Made by a program: the position numbers and the translations under genes. The notes under the pieces were generated by a model. That model made no database searches. It saw nothing but the letters and a program-made list of their open reading frames with translations, and was not told where the DNA came from. Shown here piece by piece: positions 1 to 9,527 of a DNA stretch of 64,000 nucleotides. The DNA comes from Methylocystis echinoides (lineage in GTDB: Bacteria; Pseudomonadota; Alphaproteobacteria; Rhizobiales; Beijerinckiaceae), in contig NZ_CP156084.1 of the NCBI RefSeq assembly GCF_040687965.1, forward strand, positions 510,501 to 574,500, written 5' to 3'. Positions within the stretch are counted from its first letter, which is position 1. Every line of letters begins with the position of its first letter.

Positions 1-1584
1 GGCGGCAGGTCGGCCGCCATCTTTCTCCTGGGCGTCGCCGGCGCGGCGCTCTTCTCCGGCGACGCCATCATCACCCCGGCGATTTCTGTCCTGTCCGCGG
101 TCGAGGGCCTCGAACTCGTGACCCATCGCTTCAGCGATTACGTCGTGCCGATCACGCTCGTTATCCTCATCAGCCTGTTCTGGGTGCAGAGTCACGGCAC
201 GGCGCGCGTCGCCAGCTTCTTCGGGCCGATCATGGTCGCCTTCTTCGCCGCCATCGGCGGGCTCGGCGCGATGCATATCGCCGACGCGCCGCAGGTGCTC
301 ACGGCCTTCGACCCACGTTCGGGCGTGAGCTTCCTCCTGGAGCACGGCTGGCTCGGCTTCGCCGTTCTCGGCTCGGTCTTTCTCGGCGTCACGGGCGCGG
401 AGGCGCTTTACGCCGACATGGGCCATTTCGGACGCTTCCCAATCCAGGCGGCGTGGCTCTGTTTCGTGCTGCCCGCGCTGCTCCTGAATTATCTCGGCCA
501 GGGCGCGTTGATGCTGTCGCGGCCGGAGACCGTCGCCAATCCCTTCTTCCTGCTCGCGCCCGACTGGGCGCTGCTGCCGCTGGTGCTGCTGGCGACGGCG
601 GCGACCGTCATCGCCAGCCAGGCGGTGATCACCGGCGCTTTTTCGATCGTCCGCCAGGCGATCCAGCTCGGGCTTCTGCCGCGCCTCGACATCACCCATA
701 CCTCGGCCATGCAGGAAGGGCAGATTTACATCTCGCGTGTCAACCGGCTGCTGCTCCTGGGCGTGCTGCTGCTCGTCATCGCCTTCAGAAGCTCCTCGGC
801 GCTCGCCTCCGCCTATGGCATCGCGGTGACCGGGACCATGGTCGTGACGACGGCGCTGGCCTTCGTCGTCGTCCGCTATCACTGGAAATGGCCGCTCTGG
901 ACGAGCCTCCTCGTCATCGCGTCGTTTCTTGCGATCGACGGCGCCTTCCTGACAGCCAATCTCTTGAAAATCGTCGACGGCGGCTGGGTCCCGGTGGCGC
1001 TCGGCGGCTGCTCGATGATCGTCATATGGACGTGGGTGCGCGGCACGCGGCTTCTCAACGAGAAGACTCACCGCGATTCGATACCGATCATGGAGCTCAT
1101 TCCCATGCTCGAGAAATCGAAGCCGATGCGCGCGCCCGGCACGGCGATCTTTCTGACCAACGACCCCAACATCGCGCCCGCCTCGCTCATGCACAACATC
1201 AAGCACAACAAGGTGCTGCACGAACAGGTGCTGCTCCTTTGCGTGCGCACCGAGAACTGCCCGCGCGTACCGGTCGGGAAACGTTTTGAAATCGAGCGGC
1301 TGTCATCGGATTTTGCCGTCGCCACGCTGCATTTCGGCTTCATGGAAAGCCCGCGCGCGCCGGCCGCCCTCGCCCTGATGCGCAAGGCGGGCTTCCAATA
1401 TGACGTCATGACGACGAGCTTCTTCGTCGGCCGGCGCACGGTAAAGGAGAGCCCCTCCTCCGAAATGCCGCCCTGGCAGGACAAGCTCTATGTCTCGCTC
1501 ACCAAGCAGGCCTCCAGCGCGCCCGACTTTTTCGCCATCCCGCCCGACCGCGTCGTTGAGCTCGGCGCGCAAGTGACAATTTAG
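1..1584 (+). CDS. kup: Kup-family potassium uptake transporter, 5' truncated
   Basis: The open frame is already running at base 1, so the N-terminus lies outside the window; about 527 residues remain of a family usually near 630. Kup proteins are inner-membrane K+/H+ symporters. The first visible residues carry the family segment GDAIITPAISVLSAVEGLE, followed by a series of hydrophobic membrane helices to about residue 340 and a hydrophilic cytoplasmic C-terminal domain (about 350-527) with the family-typical stretch FLTNDPNIAPASLMHN. The reading frame is intact to the stop. Family assignment is firm; ion specificity is inferred from the family. Confidence 0.93.
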   Translation, partial: GGRSAAIFLLGVAGAALFSGDAIITPAISVLSAVEGLELVTHRFSDYVVPITLVILISLFWVQSHGTARVASFFGPIMVAFFAAIGGLGAMHIADAPQVLTAFDPRSGVSFLLEHGWLGFAVLGSVFLGVTGAEALYADMGHFGRFPIQAAWLCFVLPALLLNYLGQGALMLSRPETVANPFFLLAPDWALLPLVLLATAATVIASQAVITGAFSIVRQAIQLGLLPRLDITHTSAMQEGQIYISRVNRLLLLGVLLLVIAFRSSSALASAYGIAVTGTMVVTTALAFVVVRYHWKWPLWTSLLVIASFLAIDGAFLTANLLKIVDGGWVPVALGGCSMIVIWTWVRGTRLLNEKTHRDSIPIMELIPMLEKSKPMRAPGTAIFLTNDPNIAPASLMHNIKHNKVLHEQVLLLCVRTENCPRVPVGKRFEIERLSSDFAVATLHFGFMESPRAPAALALMRKAGFQYDVMTTSFFVGRRTVKESPSSEMPPWQDKLYVSLTKQASSAPDFFAIPPDRVVELGAQVTI

Positions 1585-1635
1585 CGCAGCCGCCCACCAA
1601 GCCGCTCCCTGGCGTCCAGCGCGGCGCGCGACGGC

Positions 1636-1660
1636 CGCCTTCCCCGTACGGGGGAGGATG
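1636..1660. repeat. GC-rich palindrome of the CCTCCCC...GGGGAGG type
   Basis: Between kup and trpA a short inverted repeat pairs CCCC at 1642-1645 with GGGG at 1651-1654 and extends with weaker pairs on both sides. There is no T-run, so it is a poor intrinsic terminator. It resembles the palindrome at 25297-25316. Confidence 0.3.
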
Positions 1661-1815
1661 GCGGCGGCAGGTCTGCTCGAGGCGCATCGCCGCCGCGGCG
1701 AGGCCAGCGCTTCCGAACCGGGACGCAAAAGGAGTGGACGGGAGCCGGGCCAGGGACTAAGCCATCAGCGAAATCGGGCGGGCCAACCGCCGAACCGGAA
1801 AGACCGCAACTTCTT

Positions 1816-2700
1816 ATGTCCACCCGTATCGACGACCGATTTGCCGCCCTCGCCGCCGAGGGGCGCGCCGCTCTCGTGACTTTCGTCATGGCCGGCGATC
1901 CCGATCCGGCGACCTCGCTCGCCCTCGTCAAGGCCCTGCCCGCCGCCGGCGCCGACGTCATCGAAGTCGGCATGCCCTTCACCGATCCCATGGCCGACGG
2001 CCCCGCCATTCAGGCCGCGGGCCTGAGGGCGCTCAAGGCGGGCATGACCTTGAAGAAAACCCTGAAGCTCGTCGCCGATTTCCGCGCCGGCGACGACAAA
2101 ACGCCCATCGTCCTGATGGGCTATTACAACCCGATTTACGTCTATGGCGTGCCGCGTTTCCTCGTCGACGCGCGGGCGGCGGGCGTGGACGGGCTGATCG
2201 TCGTCGATCTGCCGCCCGAGGAAGACCAGGAGCTTTGTATCCCGGCGCGTGACGCGGGGCTCAATTTCATTCGCCTCGCCACCCCCACGACCGACGACAA
2301 GCGGCTGCCCAAGGTGCTCGAAAACACCTCCGGCTTCGTCTATTATGTCTCGTTGACCGGCATCACCGGCGCGGCGCTTGCCGATTATGCGGGCGTGAGC
2401 GCCGCGGTGCGGCGGATCAAAGGCCATACCGATCTGCCCATCGCCGTCGGCTTCGGCGTGAAGAACGCTGAAAACGCCGCGGAAATCGCCCGCAACGCCG
2501 ATGGCGTCGTGGTCGGCTCGGCGCTGGTCGAGGCGTTGAAGGCGTCGCTCGGCCCCGACAACAGGGCGACCGACAAGAGCGTCGAGGCGGTGATCGCGCT
2601 TGTGTCGAGCATTGCGGGCGGCGTGCGCGGCGCACAGAGAAGCCCCGCCCCCGCGAAGAACGGCGGCGCACTTTCCTGGCTCACGAGGCTTTGGGCATGA
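1816..2700 (+). CDS. trpA: Tryptophan synthase alpha subunit
   Basis: The 294-residue product matches TrpA along its length. It cleaves indole-3-glycerol phosphate to indole and glyceraldehyde-3-phosphate, and the indole is channelled to the beta subunit. The catalytic Glu lies in EVGMPFTDP near residue 51 and the catalytic Asp in MADGPAIQ near 62; the phosphate-binding GFGVK and VVVGSALV segments are present near 215-240. The stop overlaps the accD start as ATGA. In many alphaproteobacteria trpF-trpB-trpA-accD-folC are adjacent. Here the gene upstream of trpA is kup, so trpB and trpF must lie elsewhere. The C-terminal 25 residues are a family-variable tail. Confidence 0.95.
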   Translation: MSTRIDDRFAALAAEGRAALVTFVMAGDPDPATSLALVKALPAAGADVIEVGMPFTDPMADGPAIQAAGLRALKAGMTLKKTLKLVADFRAGDDKTPIVLMGYYNPIYVYGVPRFLVDARAAGVDGLIVVDLPPEEDQELCIPARDAGLNFIRLATPTTDDKRLPKVLENTSGFVYYVSLTGITGAALADYAGVSAAVRRIKGHTDLPIAVGFGVKNAENAAEIARNADGVVVGSALVEALKASLGPDNRATDKSVEAVIALVSSIAGGVRGAQRSPAPAKNGGALSWLTRLWA

Positions 2701-3560
2701 ACTGGTATTCCAACGTCGTTCCGCCGAAGATCAAGGCGCTGATCAAGCGCGAAGCCCCGGAAAACCTCTGGGTGAAATGCCCCGAGAGCGGCCAGCTCGT
2801 CTTTCACAAGGACATCGAGGCCAATCTCTATGTCGTGCCGGGTTCGGGCTATCACATGCGCTGCCCCGTGGACGTGCGGCTCGCGACGCTCTTCGACAAT
2901 GGCGAACTCGAGTTGCTGCCGACGCCCGAGACGCCGCTCGACCCGCTCAAATTCCGCGACATCAAGCGCTATGTCGACAAGCTGAAGGAATATCGCGCAA
3001 AGACCGGCGCCCAGGACGCCGTGACTCTCGCCACGGGCAAGCTCGACGGCTCGCAGGTCACCGTCGCCGTGCAGGACTTCGACTTTCTCGGCGGCTCGCT
3101 CGGAATGGCCGCGGGCGAAGCGATCGTCGCCGGCGCGGAACATGCGCTCTCGCGGCGCACGCCCTTCATCATCTTCACCGCCTCCGGCGGCGCGCGCATG
3201 CAGGAAGGCATGTTCTCGCTGATGCAGATGCCGCGCACGACGATCGCGGTGCAGCGGCTGCGCGATGCGCGCCTGCCGTATATCGTCGTGCTCACCAATC
3301 CGACGACGGGCGGCGTCACCGCCTCCTACGCCATGCTCGGCGACGTGCAGATCGCCGAGCCCGGCGCCATCATCGGCTTCGCCGGCGCGCGCGTCATCGA
3401 GCAGACGATCCGCGAGAAACTGCCCGAAGGCTTTCAGCGCGCGGAGTATTTGCGCGATCACGGCATGGTCGACATGGTGGTGCCGCGCCAGGAGATGCGC
3501 GAGACGCTCGCGCGCCTGTGCGGCCTCTTCACCAAGGCGCCGCCGCGCCGCGCCGCCTGA
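2697..3560 (+). CDS. accD: Acetyl-CoA carboxylase carboxyltransferase subunit beta
   Basis: The 287-residue product is the beta half of the carboxyltransferase that moves CO2 from biotin to acetyl-CoA to make malonyl-CoA. The ATG at 2697 overlaps the trpA stop, which is why it is preferred to the in-frame TTG at 2691. The carboxyltransferase core shows the [12 protein letters not shown] and [16 protein letters not shown] motifs. The N-terminal zinc ribbon is degenerate: where E. coli AccD has four cysteines, this protein has KCPESGQ and a cysteine-less PGSGYHMR. The same loss is familiar in alphaproteobacterial AccD. Confidence 0.96.
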   Translation: MNWYSNVVPPKIKALIKREAPENLWVKCPESGQLVFHKDIEANLYVVPGSGYHMRCPVDVRLATLFDNGELELLPTPETPLDPLKFRDIKRYVDKLKEYRAKTGAQDAVTLATGKLDGSQVTVAVQDFDFLGGSLGMAAGEAIVAGAEHALSRRTPFIIFTASGGARMQEGMFSLMQMPRTTIAVQRLRDARLPYIVVLTNPTTGGVTASYAMLGDVQIAEPGAIIGFAGARVIEQTIREKLPEGFQRAEYLRDHGMVDMVVPRQEMRETLARLCGLFTKAPPRRAA

Positions 3561-3577
3561 CGCGAGGCGCGGCCGCC

Positions 3578-4897
3578 ATGGATCAGCATGACGCGATCCT
3601 GTCGCGACTGCTCACGCTCCATCCCAAGAAAATCGATCTGTCGCTCGGGCGCACCGAGCGGCTGCTCGCGGCGCTCGGCCGTCCCGATCTCAGCCTGCCG
3701 CCGACGATTCATGTCGCGGGCACCAATGGCAAGGGCTCGACCATCGCCTTTCTGCGCGCCATTCTGGAGGCCGCCGGCCAGCGCGTGCATGTCTATACCT
3801 CGCCGCATCTCATTCGCTTCAACGAGCGCATCCGGCTGGGCGCGGAAGGCGGCGGCAAGCTCGTCGACGACGCGCGGCTCAAGGCCGTTCTGGAGCGCTG
3901 CGAGGAAGCCAATGGCGGCCAGCCGATCACCTTCTTCGAGGTGACGACGGCCGCCGCCTTCGCGCTCTTCGCCGAGACGCCCGCCGACTGGCTGCTGCTC
4001 GAAACGGGACTGGGCGGCCGCTACGACGCGACGAACGTCATCCGCGCGCCGAAAGCCACGATCGTCACCTCCGTGTCGCTCGACCACATGGAGTTCCTCG
4101 GCGATACGGTGGAGAAGATCGCCTATGAGAAGGCCGGCATTTTCAAGCCGGGCGCTCCTGCGATCATCGGCTTTCAGCACGAGGGCGCCGAGCGCGTGCT
4201 GGAGCGCGAGGCCCGCCGCGTCGGCGCGCCGCTTTTTGTCGCAGGGCAGGATTTCCATGTCCGTGAGGAGAATGGACGGCTGGTCTTCGAGGACGAGCGC
4301 GGCCTTCTCGACCTGCCGCTGCCGCGTCTCGCCGGCCGCCACCAGCATCTAAACGCCGCCGGCGCGCTCGCCGCGCTGCGGACGGTCGCGCCGGATCTCC
4401 CCTTGATCGCCATGGAGCAGGGGCTCGCCCGCGCCGAATGGCCGGCGCGCCTGCAACGCCTGCTGCGCGGACCCGTCGTCGATCTCGCGCCGCCGGGCGC
4501 CGAAGTCTGGCTCGACGGCGGCCACAATGAGGACGGCGGCCGCGTGCTGGCCGAAGCCATGGCCGAATTCCACGACCGCGCGCCGCGCCCGCTGGCGCTG
4601 ATCTGCGGCGCCCAGACGACCAAGGACGTCGGCGCCCTGCTACGGCATTTTGCCGGGCTCGCGCGCGAAGTCGTGGCCGTGCCGGTCGAAGGCGAGCACA
4701 AGAGCTGGCCGCCCGAGGAGGTCGCCGCCATGGCCAGGGCCGAGGGCATCCCAGCCGCGGCCGCCGCCCCGAACGTCGAGGAAGCTTTGCGGATTCTGGC
4801 GTCGCGCCGGTTCGACCAGCCGCCGCGCGTGCTCATCGCCGGGTCCCTCTATCTCGCGGCGGCGGTGCTCGCGGCCAATGGGTCGCAGATCGAGTAG
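3578..4897 (+). CDS. folC: Folylpolyglutamate / dihydrofolate synthase
   Basis: The 439-residue product is a Mur-ligase-like enzyme that adds glutamate to dihydropteroate and to folates. The P-loop HVAGTNGKGST lies near residues 45-55, followed by the folate-binding YTSPHLIRFNERIR and the LLLETGLGGRYDATNV segment. SLDHMEFLG and the Lys-containing YEKAGIFKPG loop complete the ATPase core; the C-terminal domain starts near LDGGHNEDG. The ATG at 3578 lies 17 bases after accD and matches the usual family start. The longer frame opening at 2600 runs over accD and is not real upstream of 3578. Confidence 0.95.
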   Translation: MDQHDAILSRLLTLHPKKIDLSLGRTERLLAALGRPDLSLPPTIHVAGTNGKGSTIAFLRAILEAAGQRVHVYTSPHLIRFNERIRLGAEGGGKLVDDARLKAVLERCEEANGGQPITFFEVTTAAAFALFAETPADWLLLETGLGGRYDATNVIRAPKATIVTSVSLDHMEFLGDTVEKIAYEKAGIFKPGAPAIIGFQHEGAERVLEREARRVGAPLFVAGQDFHVREENGRLVFEDERGLLDLPLPRLAGRHQHLNAAGALAALRTVAPDLPLIAMEQGLARAEWPARLQRLLRGPVVDLAPPGAEVWLDGGHNEDGGRVLAEAMAEFHDRAPRPLALICGAQTTKDVGALLRHFAGLAREVVAVPVEGEHKSWPPEEVAAMARAEGIPAAAAAPNVEEALRILASRRFDQPPRVLIAGSLYLAAAVLAANGSQIE

Positions 4898-5002
4898 CCC
4901 TCGCATTCACAGAACCGGCCGGACCGTATATGGAGGCTCAGCGCCGGGGGCGCTCGCTTCTCCCTCGTTTCGACAGCGCGCAAAGGATTGGAGTCCGGAT
5001 AA

Positions 5003-6121
5003 ATGACCCTGATGTTGGCCAGCGTTCTGTCGCGCGAGGAAGCGGAGATCGCCCTCGCCCACGGCGCCGACATCATCGACTGCAAGGATCCGGCGCGCGG
5101 CGCGCTCGGCGCGCTGCCGCTGGCGCAGGTCGCGGATATTGTCGCCGCCGTGGACGGCCGCCGGCCGGTGAGCGCCGTGGTCGATCTGCCCCATGACGTC
5201 GCGCACGCCCGCCGCGCCTTCGAGGAGGCGGCCGACGCCGGCGTCGACTATGTCAAATTCGCCCTGCCGCTCACGCCTGACGCCGGCGAGATCGTCGCCG
5301 CCCTGTCGCCGCTCGCCCAGCGGCTCAAGATTGTCGCCGTCCTGTTCGCCGATCTCGGCCCCGACTTCGCGTCTCTGCCCGATCTGGCGGCGGCGGGCTT
5401 CCACGGCGCCATGCTCGACACCGCCCACAAGGGCAAGGGACGGCTCATCGACATGATGCCGGTCGGGGCGCTCTCGGAGTTCACCGGGCTGTGCCGCGAG
5501 CTCAATCTTTCGGCCGGCCTCGCGGGCGCCCTGGAGCCGCCCGACGTGCCGCGGCTTCTCGTCACCGGCCCGGATGTTCTGGGGTTTCGCGGCGCCCTGT
5601 GCGCCCATGGCGACCGCCGCGCCGGCATCGACGCCGGCGCCACCCGGCTCATCCGCGACCTGATCCCCACGCGCCGCGACAAGATCGACACGCTCGCCGC
5701 CGAATGGGCGCTGATCGCGCGGGGCTATATCGAGCCGCCGGGCCTCAACGAGACAGACTGCGTGTTTCTGCACGACTATGTCGTGCCGATGGAAGTCGGC
5801 GCCTATGCGCATGAATATGGCCATACGCAGCGGGTCCGCTTCAACGTCGACGCCGAAGTCGCCCGGGTCGACGTCACGGACGACATGCGCGCGGTCTTCT
5901 CCTATGACGTCATCATGGACGCGATCAAAGTGATCCTCGCCGGAGGCCATATCGCCATGGTCGAGACCATCGCCGAGCGCCTGGCCGAAAGCGTTCTGCT
6001 GCACGAGCGCGTGCGTTCGGTGACGGTGCAGGTGGAAAAGCTCGACGTGGCGCCCGGCGCCGTCGGTGTGAAAATCCGTCGTGAGCGTCATCCCGACGCC
6101 CGCCGCGTCAAGCCGAACTGA
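5003..6121 (+). CDS. mfnB: MfnB-like furan phosphate synthase fused to a dihydroneopterin aldolase (FolB) domain
   Basis: The 372-residue product has two domains. Residues 1 to about 235 match the (5-formylfuran-3-yl)methyl phosphate synthase family (MfnB, DUF556), which condenses two glyceraldehyde-3-phosphates in the first step of methanofuran synthesis. Lys28 in IIDCKDPARGALGA and Lys85 in DYVKFAL sit where the archaeal enzyme has its active-site lysines. Residues 248-372 are a FolB domain, with Glu in YAHEYGHTQ, Tyr in FSYDVIMDA and Lys in VQVEKLDV at the expected spacing; FolB makes pterin precursors of folate and H4MPT. A GGAG lies 9 bases before the ATG. The domain fusion joins two cofactor pathways in one chain. 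Bifunctionality is inferred. Confidence 0.85.
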   Translation: MTLMLASVLSREEAEIALAHGADIIDCKDPARGALGALPLAQVADIVAAVDGRRPVSAVVDLPHDVAHARRAFEEAADAGVDYVKFALPLTPDAGEIVAALSPLAQRLKIVAVLFADLGPDFASLPDLAAAGFHGAMLDTAHKGKGRLIDMMPVGALSEFTGLCRELNLSAGLAGALEPPDVPRLLVTGPDVLGFRGALCAHGDRRAGIDAGATRLIRDLIPTRRDKIDTLAAEWALIARGYIEPPGLNETDCVFLHDYVVPMEVGAYAHEYGHTQRVRFNVDAEVARVDVTDDMRAVFSYDVIMDAIKVILAGGHIAMVETIAERLAESVLLHERVRSVTVQVEKLDVAPGAVGVKIRRERHPDARRVKPN

Positions 6122-6125
6122 CGCC

Positions 6126-6770
6126 ATGGCGCGAGAGGCCCCCGAGGGCGCGCGGCCCCTCCTCGTCGCCAAGATCGGCGGCAGCCTCCACGCCTCGCCC
6201 AATCTCGCGCGCTGGATCGCCGCCCTGCGACGCTGGCCGCATCGGCTGACGATCGTTTCAGGCGGCGGCCCCTTCGCCGACGCCGTGCGCGCCGCGCAGC
6301 CCCGGCTGGGCTTCGACGAGAAGACGGCCCACGCCATGGCCGTGCTCGCCATGGAGCAATATGCGCTCGCGCTGTCGCAACTTTACAACCTCGATCTCGC
6401 CGCGACGCTTGAGGACATCGACGCCGCCCATGCGCAGGGCCGGCCGGCGCTCTGGCGCGCATCGGCCATGGTTTGCGCTGCGTCGGATATCACGCCGGGC
6501 TGGGACGTCACCTCCGACAGTCTCGCCGCCTGGCTCGCGCGCCGCAGCGGCGCGTCGGCCTTGCTGATGATCAAGAGCGTGGACGTCGGCGCCGATTCTG
6601 CTTTGGCGAGCCTCGTCTCGGCCGGCGTTGTCGATCCGGCCTTTCCAGCCTATGTCGACGGTACGCCCGTCGTCGTCGCCGGCCCCGGCGCGCTCGCCTC
6701 AGCGGGCGCGCAACTGGCTGGCGGCGCCCTGCCCGGCGCGCCTGTCCAACTCAAGAAGATTGCTTCATGA
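6126..6770 (+). CDS. mfnE: Amino-acid-kinase-family protein, MfnE-like
   Basis: The 214-residue product belongs to the amino acid kinase fold: the N-terminal VAKIGGSL phosphate loop, SGGGPFADAVR near residue 45 and the DVTSDSLAAWLA segment near 125 are typical. In methanofuran synthesis MfnE phosphorylates an aminomethylfuran phosphate to its diphosphate. The position between MfnB-FolB and a DmrB-like flavoprotein supports that role over aspartate or glutamate kinase. The ATG at 6126, four bases past the mfnB stop, is preferred because the upstream in-frame ATG at 6081 lies within mfnB. The 3' end overlaps the next gene as ATGA. Confidence 0.75.
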   Translation: MAREAPEGARPLLVAKIGGSLHASPNLARWIAALRRWPHRLTIVSGGGPFADAVRAAQPRLGFDEKTAHAMAVLAMEQYALALSQLYNLDLAATLEDIDAAHAQGRPALWRASAMVCAASDITPGWDVTSDSLAAWLARRSGASALLMIKSVDVGADSALASLVSAGVVDPAFPAYVDGTPVVVAGPGALASAGAQLAGGALPGAPVQLKKIAS

Positions 6771-7324
6771 CAAAAAAGAACGTCGTCACGCCGCGCTGGG
6801 GATGGGCGCTCACCGGCTCAGGCCATTTTTTTACCGAATGTCTGGAAATGATCCGCTCGCTCGACCATTGCGACCTTTTCGTCAGCAAGGCGGCGGCGGA
6901 AGTCGTGCGCATGTACAAGCACGACCTCAATCTCCCCGATACGATCCGCATCTTCAAGGACACGACCGCGAGCGCCGCCCCGGTCGGCGGCTTCTATTAC
7001 AACGTCTATCACACGCTGGTGGTCGCCCCGGCGACGTCGAACACGGTCGCCAAGGCCGTTGTCGGCATTTCCGACAATCTGGCGACCAATGTCTTCGCCC
7101 AGGCCGGCAAATGCCGCGTGCCAACCATCGTCTTCGCTTGCGACACCGCGCCGGAGCTCGAGACCCGCGCCCCCAAGGGCATGGTGATGGTCTATCCGCG
7201 CAGAATCGACCTCGAAAACACCGATAAGCTCAAATCCTTCGAGGCCACGCAAGTCGTCGAGAGCCTCGCGGCGCTGCAGGAGGCCGTCGAGCGGCGCAAG
7301 CGCGAACTGGCGGAGCAAGGGTGA
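6767..7324 (+). CDS. Flavoprotein of the DmrB / phosphopantothenoylcysteine decarboxylase-like family
   Basis: The 185-residue product starts at an ATG overlapping the upstream stop. It shows the flavoprotein fold: WGWALTGSGHFF near residues 11-22, a VVAPATSNTVAKA loop near 83 that binds FMN in this family, and SDNLATNVFAQAGK. DmrB proteins of methanogens and of some Burkholderia reduce dihydromethanopterin to H4MPT, which fits this neighbourhood of methanofuran and pterin genes. The assignment to dihydromethanopterin reduction rests on family and context. It could also be another flavin-dependent enzyme of the same superfamily. Confidence 0.75.
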   Translation: MTKKNVVTPRWGWALTGSGHFFTECLEMIRSLDHCDLFVSKAAAEVVRMYKHDLNLPDTIRIFKDTTASAAPVGGFYYNVYHTLVVAPATSNTVAKAVVGISDNLATNVFAQAGKCRVPTIVFACDTAPELETRAPKGMVMVYPRRIDLENTDKLKSFEATQVVESLAALQEAVERRKRELAEQG

Positions 7325-7548
7325 GCCGGCAACTCCCCTGCCACCCTTGCTTGCGCTTGTCACGGGCGTTTACGGCCGCAAGACCTTGGACGTTGTGACG
7401 TAGATGGCCAAGCCGGCCATGGCGCGGGATAGACTCGCCATGCGCCCGCCGCGATTGACTGGGCTTCCCGCCGTCCCCTAGAGGGGTGGGCCGGCCACGC
7501 GCCGACACTTAAGTTACGTCGGCCGGACCCCTTCAAGAAAGCCCGAGC

Positions 7549-8967
7549 ATGAGCGAGCGCCTGCTGTTTCTCACCGGCCACCTGGCCTATCCGCGCCTGG
7601 AGCGGATGGTGGCGGGCTTTGGCGAGGCGGCGCGCGAGTGGCGCATTCACGACATTGGCGTCAAGGTCGCGGCGCTGATGACGCAGGACATCATCCTGCG
7701 CCGCCTGCCCCGCCCCGTCGCGGCCGATCGGGTCATTGTCCCCGGCCGCTGCCGCGCCGATCTCGACGTTCTTTCGGACGAATTCGGCGTGCGATTCGAG
7801 CGCGGGCCAGAGGAGATCGCCGATCTCCCCGCCTATCTGGGACGCGGCGGCGTCCCGCCGGACCTCTCGCGCTACGACATGCGCATTTTCGCGGAGATCG
7901 TCGACGCCTCCAAGATGAGCGTCGCCGAGGTCGTGGGGAAGGCCCGCGAGTTGGCGCGCGCCGGCGCCGACGTCATCGATCTCGGCTGCCTGCCGGACAC
8001 GCCTTTCGACCATATGGAAGAGACGATCGCCGCGCTGAAGGCGGAAGGGCTGAAAGTCTCAGTGGACTCGGCCAATATTGCGGAGCTCGAGCGCGCCGTG
8101 GCCGCGGGCGCCGATCATCTCTTGAGCCTCGACGAAGAGACGCTCGCGATCCTGCCCGACAATTCGCCTCTCGTTCCGGTGCTGGTGCCGCGCCCGCATG
8201 GCGATCTCGATTCCCTGCAACGGGCCGCGCGGATCGCGCGTGCGCGGGGCATCGACTTCATTCTCGACCCCATTCTGGACCCCATCCACTTCGGCTTTGC
8301 GGCCTCGATCGCGCGCTATGTCGAGCTGCGCGCGCGCGAGCCCGAGGCCGAGATCATGATGGGCACCGGCAATCTCACCGAACTGACCGACGCCGATACG
8401 GCCGGGATTACGGCGGCGATGCTCGGCGTCTGCTCGGAGCTTCATATCCGCCACCTGCTCACCGTGCAGGTCAGCCCGCATACGCGGCGCACGCTGCAGG
8501 AGCACGACGCGGCGCGCCGTCTGATGTATGCCTCCCGCGCCGACCGCGCTTTGCCGAAAGGCTACAGCGACGCGCTGCTGCAGGTGCACGACAAGCGCCC
8601 CTATGCCTCGACGCCGGCCGAGATCGCCGAGCTGGCGCGCGAACTGCGCGACTCGAATTTCCGCATCGAGACGACGCAGGACGGCGTGCATATTTTCGCC
8701 AAACAGTTCCACGCGGTCGAAAAGGACGCCATGGCGCTGTTTCCGCATCTCAATGTCGAGCACGACGGCGCGCACGCCTTTTATCTCGGCGCAGAGCTGA
8801 TGAAGGCGGAACTCGCCTTCAAACTCGGCAAGCGCTACCGACAGGACGAACCGCTCGACTTCGGCGTCGCCATGGACATCAACGAAGAAGAAGCGACCCG
8901 CTTCAAGGAAGCAGGACACACGCTGCGCAAGGCGGGCGAGGGAAAAGGAAATGCCTCTGATTCATGA
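7549..8967 (+). CDS. Dihydropteroate-synthase-like protein (DUF6513 type), C1 cofactor synthesis
   Basis: The 472-residue product has an N-terminal region (1 to about 115) unlike DHPS, then a TIM-barrel DHPS-like core: FAEIVDASKMS near 118, ARAGADVIDLGCLPDTPF, KVSVDSANIAELERAV and ILDPILDPIHFGF. A C-terminal extension (about 340-472) is specific to the subfamily. Such proteins occur in H4MPT-using methylotrophs and archaea, where they are thought to act in pterin-cofactor assembly; the exact reaction is not established. A 224-base gap precedes the gene. Its last 17 bases overlap the DUF447 gene, so the two are probably translated together. Confidence 0.8.
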   Translation: MSERLLFLTGHLAYPRLERMVAGFGEAAREWRIHDIGVKVAALMTQDIILRRLPRPVAADRVIVPGRCRADLDVLSDEFGVRFERGPEEIADLPAYLGRGGVPPDLSRYDMRIFAEIVDASKMSVAEVVGKARELARAGADVIDLGCLPDTPFDHMEETIAALKAEGLKVSVDSANIAELERAVAAGADHLLSLDEETLAILPDNSPLVPVLVPRPHGDLDSLQRAARIARARGIDFILDPILDPIHFGFAASIARYVELRAREPEAEIMMGTGNLTELTDADTAGITAAMLGVCSELHIRHLLTVQVSPHTRRTLQEHDAARRLMYASRADRALPKGYSDALLQVHDKRPYASTPAEIAELARELRDSNFRIETTQDGVHIFAKQFHAVEKDAMALFPHLNVEHDGAHAFYLGAELMKAELAFKLGKRYRQDEPLDFGVAMDINEEEATRFKEAGHTLRKAGEGKGNASDS

Positions 8968-9520
8968 ATGCGTCGTCACGACGCTGTCGCCGGACGGGCG
9001 CCCGCATGTGGCGCCGCTCGGCCTAATCGAGGAAGGTGAATATTGGATCGCCGCGCCTTTCAGGCCCTCGACAACGCTTTTCAATCTCGAGCACGGGAAG
9101 AAGTTCACCGCGAGCTTCACGGATGACGCGCGCGTCTTCGCGGGGCTTGTGACCGGAACACGCAGCTTTCCGCTCACCGACATCGAAGGCTGGCCGGCCC
9201 CGCGCCTGTCCTGCGCGCTCGCTCACGCCGAACTCGAAATCGCCCGCGTCGAAGACGACGAGATTCGCCCGCGCTTCTTCTGCCGTGTGAAGCACACCGA
9301 GTCGCACCGCCCCTACCTCGGCATGAACCGCGCCCGCGCCGCGGTGCTGGAAGCCGCCATTCTCGCGACGCGCCTCGGGCGGCTGCCGCGCGAAAAAATC
9401 GACAGCGAAATCGCCTACCTCAGGATCGCGATCGACAAGACGGCCGGAGACGCCGAGCGTGAAGCGTGGGACACGGTGATGGAAAAAATCGCGGCCCATC
9501 TGAATGAAGCGGCGAGCTGA
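8951..9520 (+). CDS. DUF447 family protein, H4MPT-linked
   Basis: The 189-residue product begins MPLIHECVVTTLSPDGRPHVAPLG, typical of DUF447, a split-barrel flavin-binding-like family that travels with fae and H4MPT genes in methylotrophs and archaea. The ATG lies inside the 3' end of the DHPS-like gene. The middle holds VTGTRSFPLTDIEGW and a helical C-terminal half follows from about residue 115. The product is cytoplasmic, with no signal peptide. The function is unknown; a role in cofactor assembly is suggested only by the company it keeps. Confidence 0.82.
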   Translation: MPLIHECVVTTLSPDGRPHVAPLGLIEEGEYWIAAPFRPSTTLFNLEHGKKFTASFTDDARVFAGLVTGTRSFPLTDIEGWPAPRLSCALAHAELEIARVEDDEIRPRFFCRVKHTESHRPYLGMNRARAAVLEAAILATRLGRLPREKIDSEIAYLRIAIDKTAGDAEREAWDTVMEKIAAHLNEAAS

Positions 9521-9527
9521 AGCCTAA

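Noticed and set aside
2600-3577. Upstream part of a 765-codon open frame that ends in folC
   Set aside because: It covers accD in another frame and encodes Arg-rich shadow sequence; only the part from 3578 is family-like.
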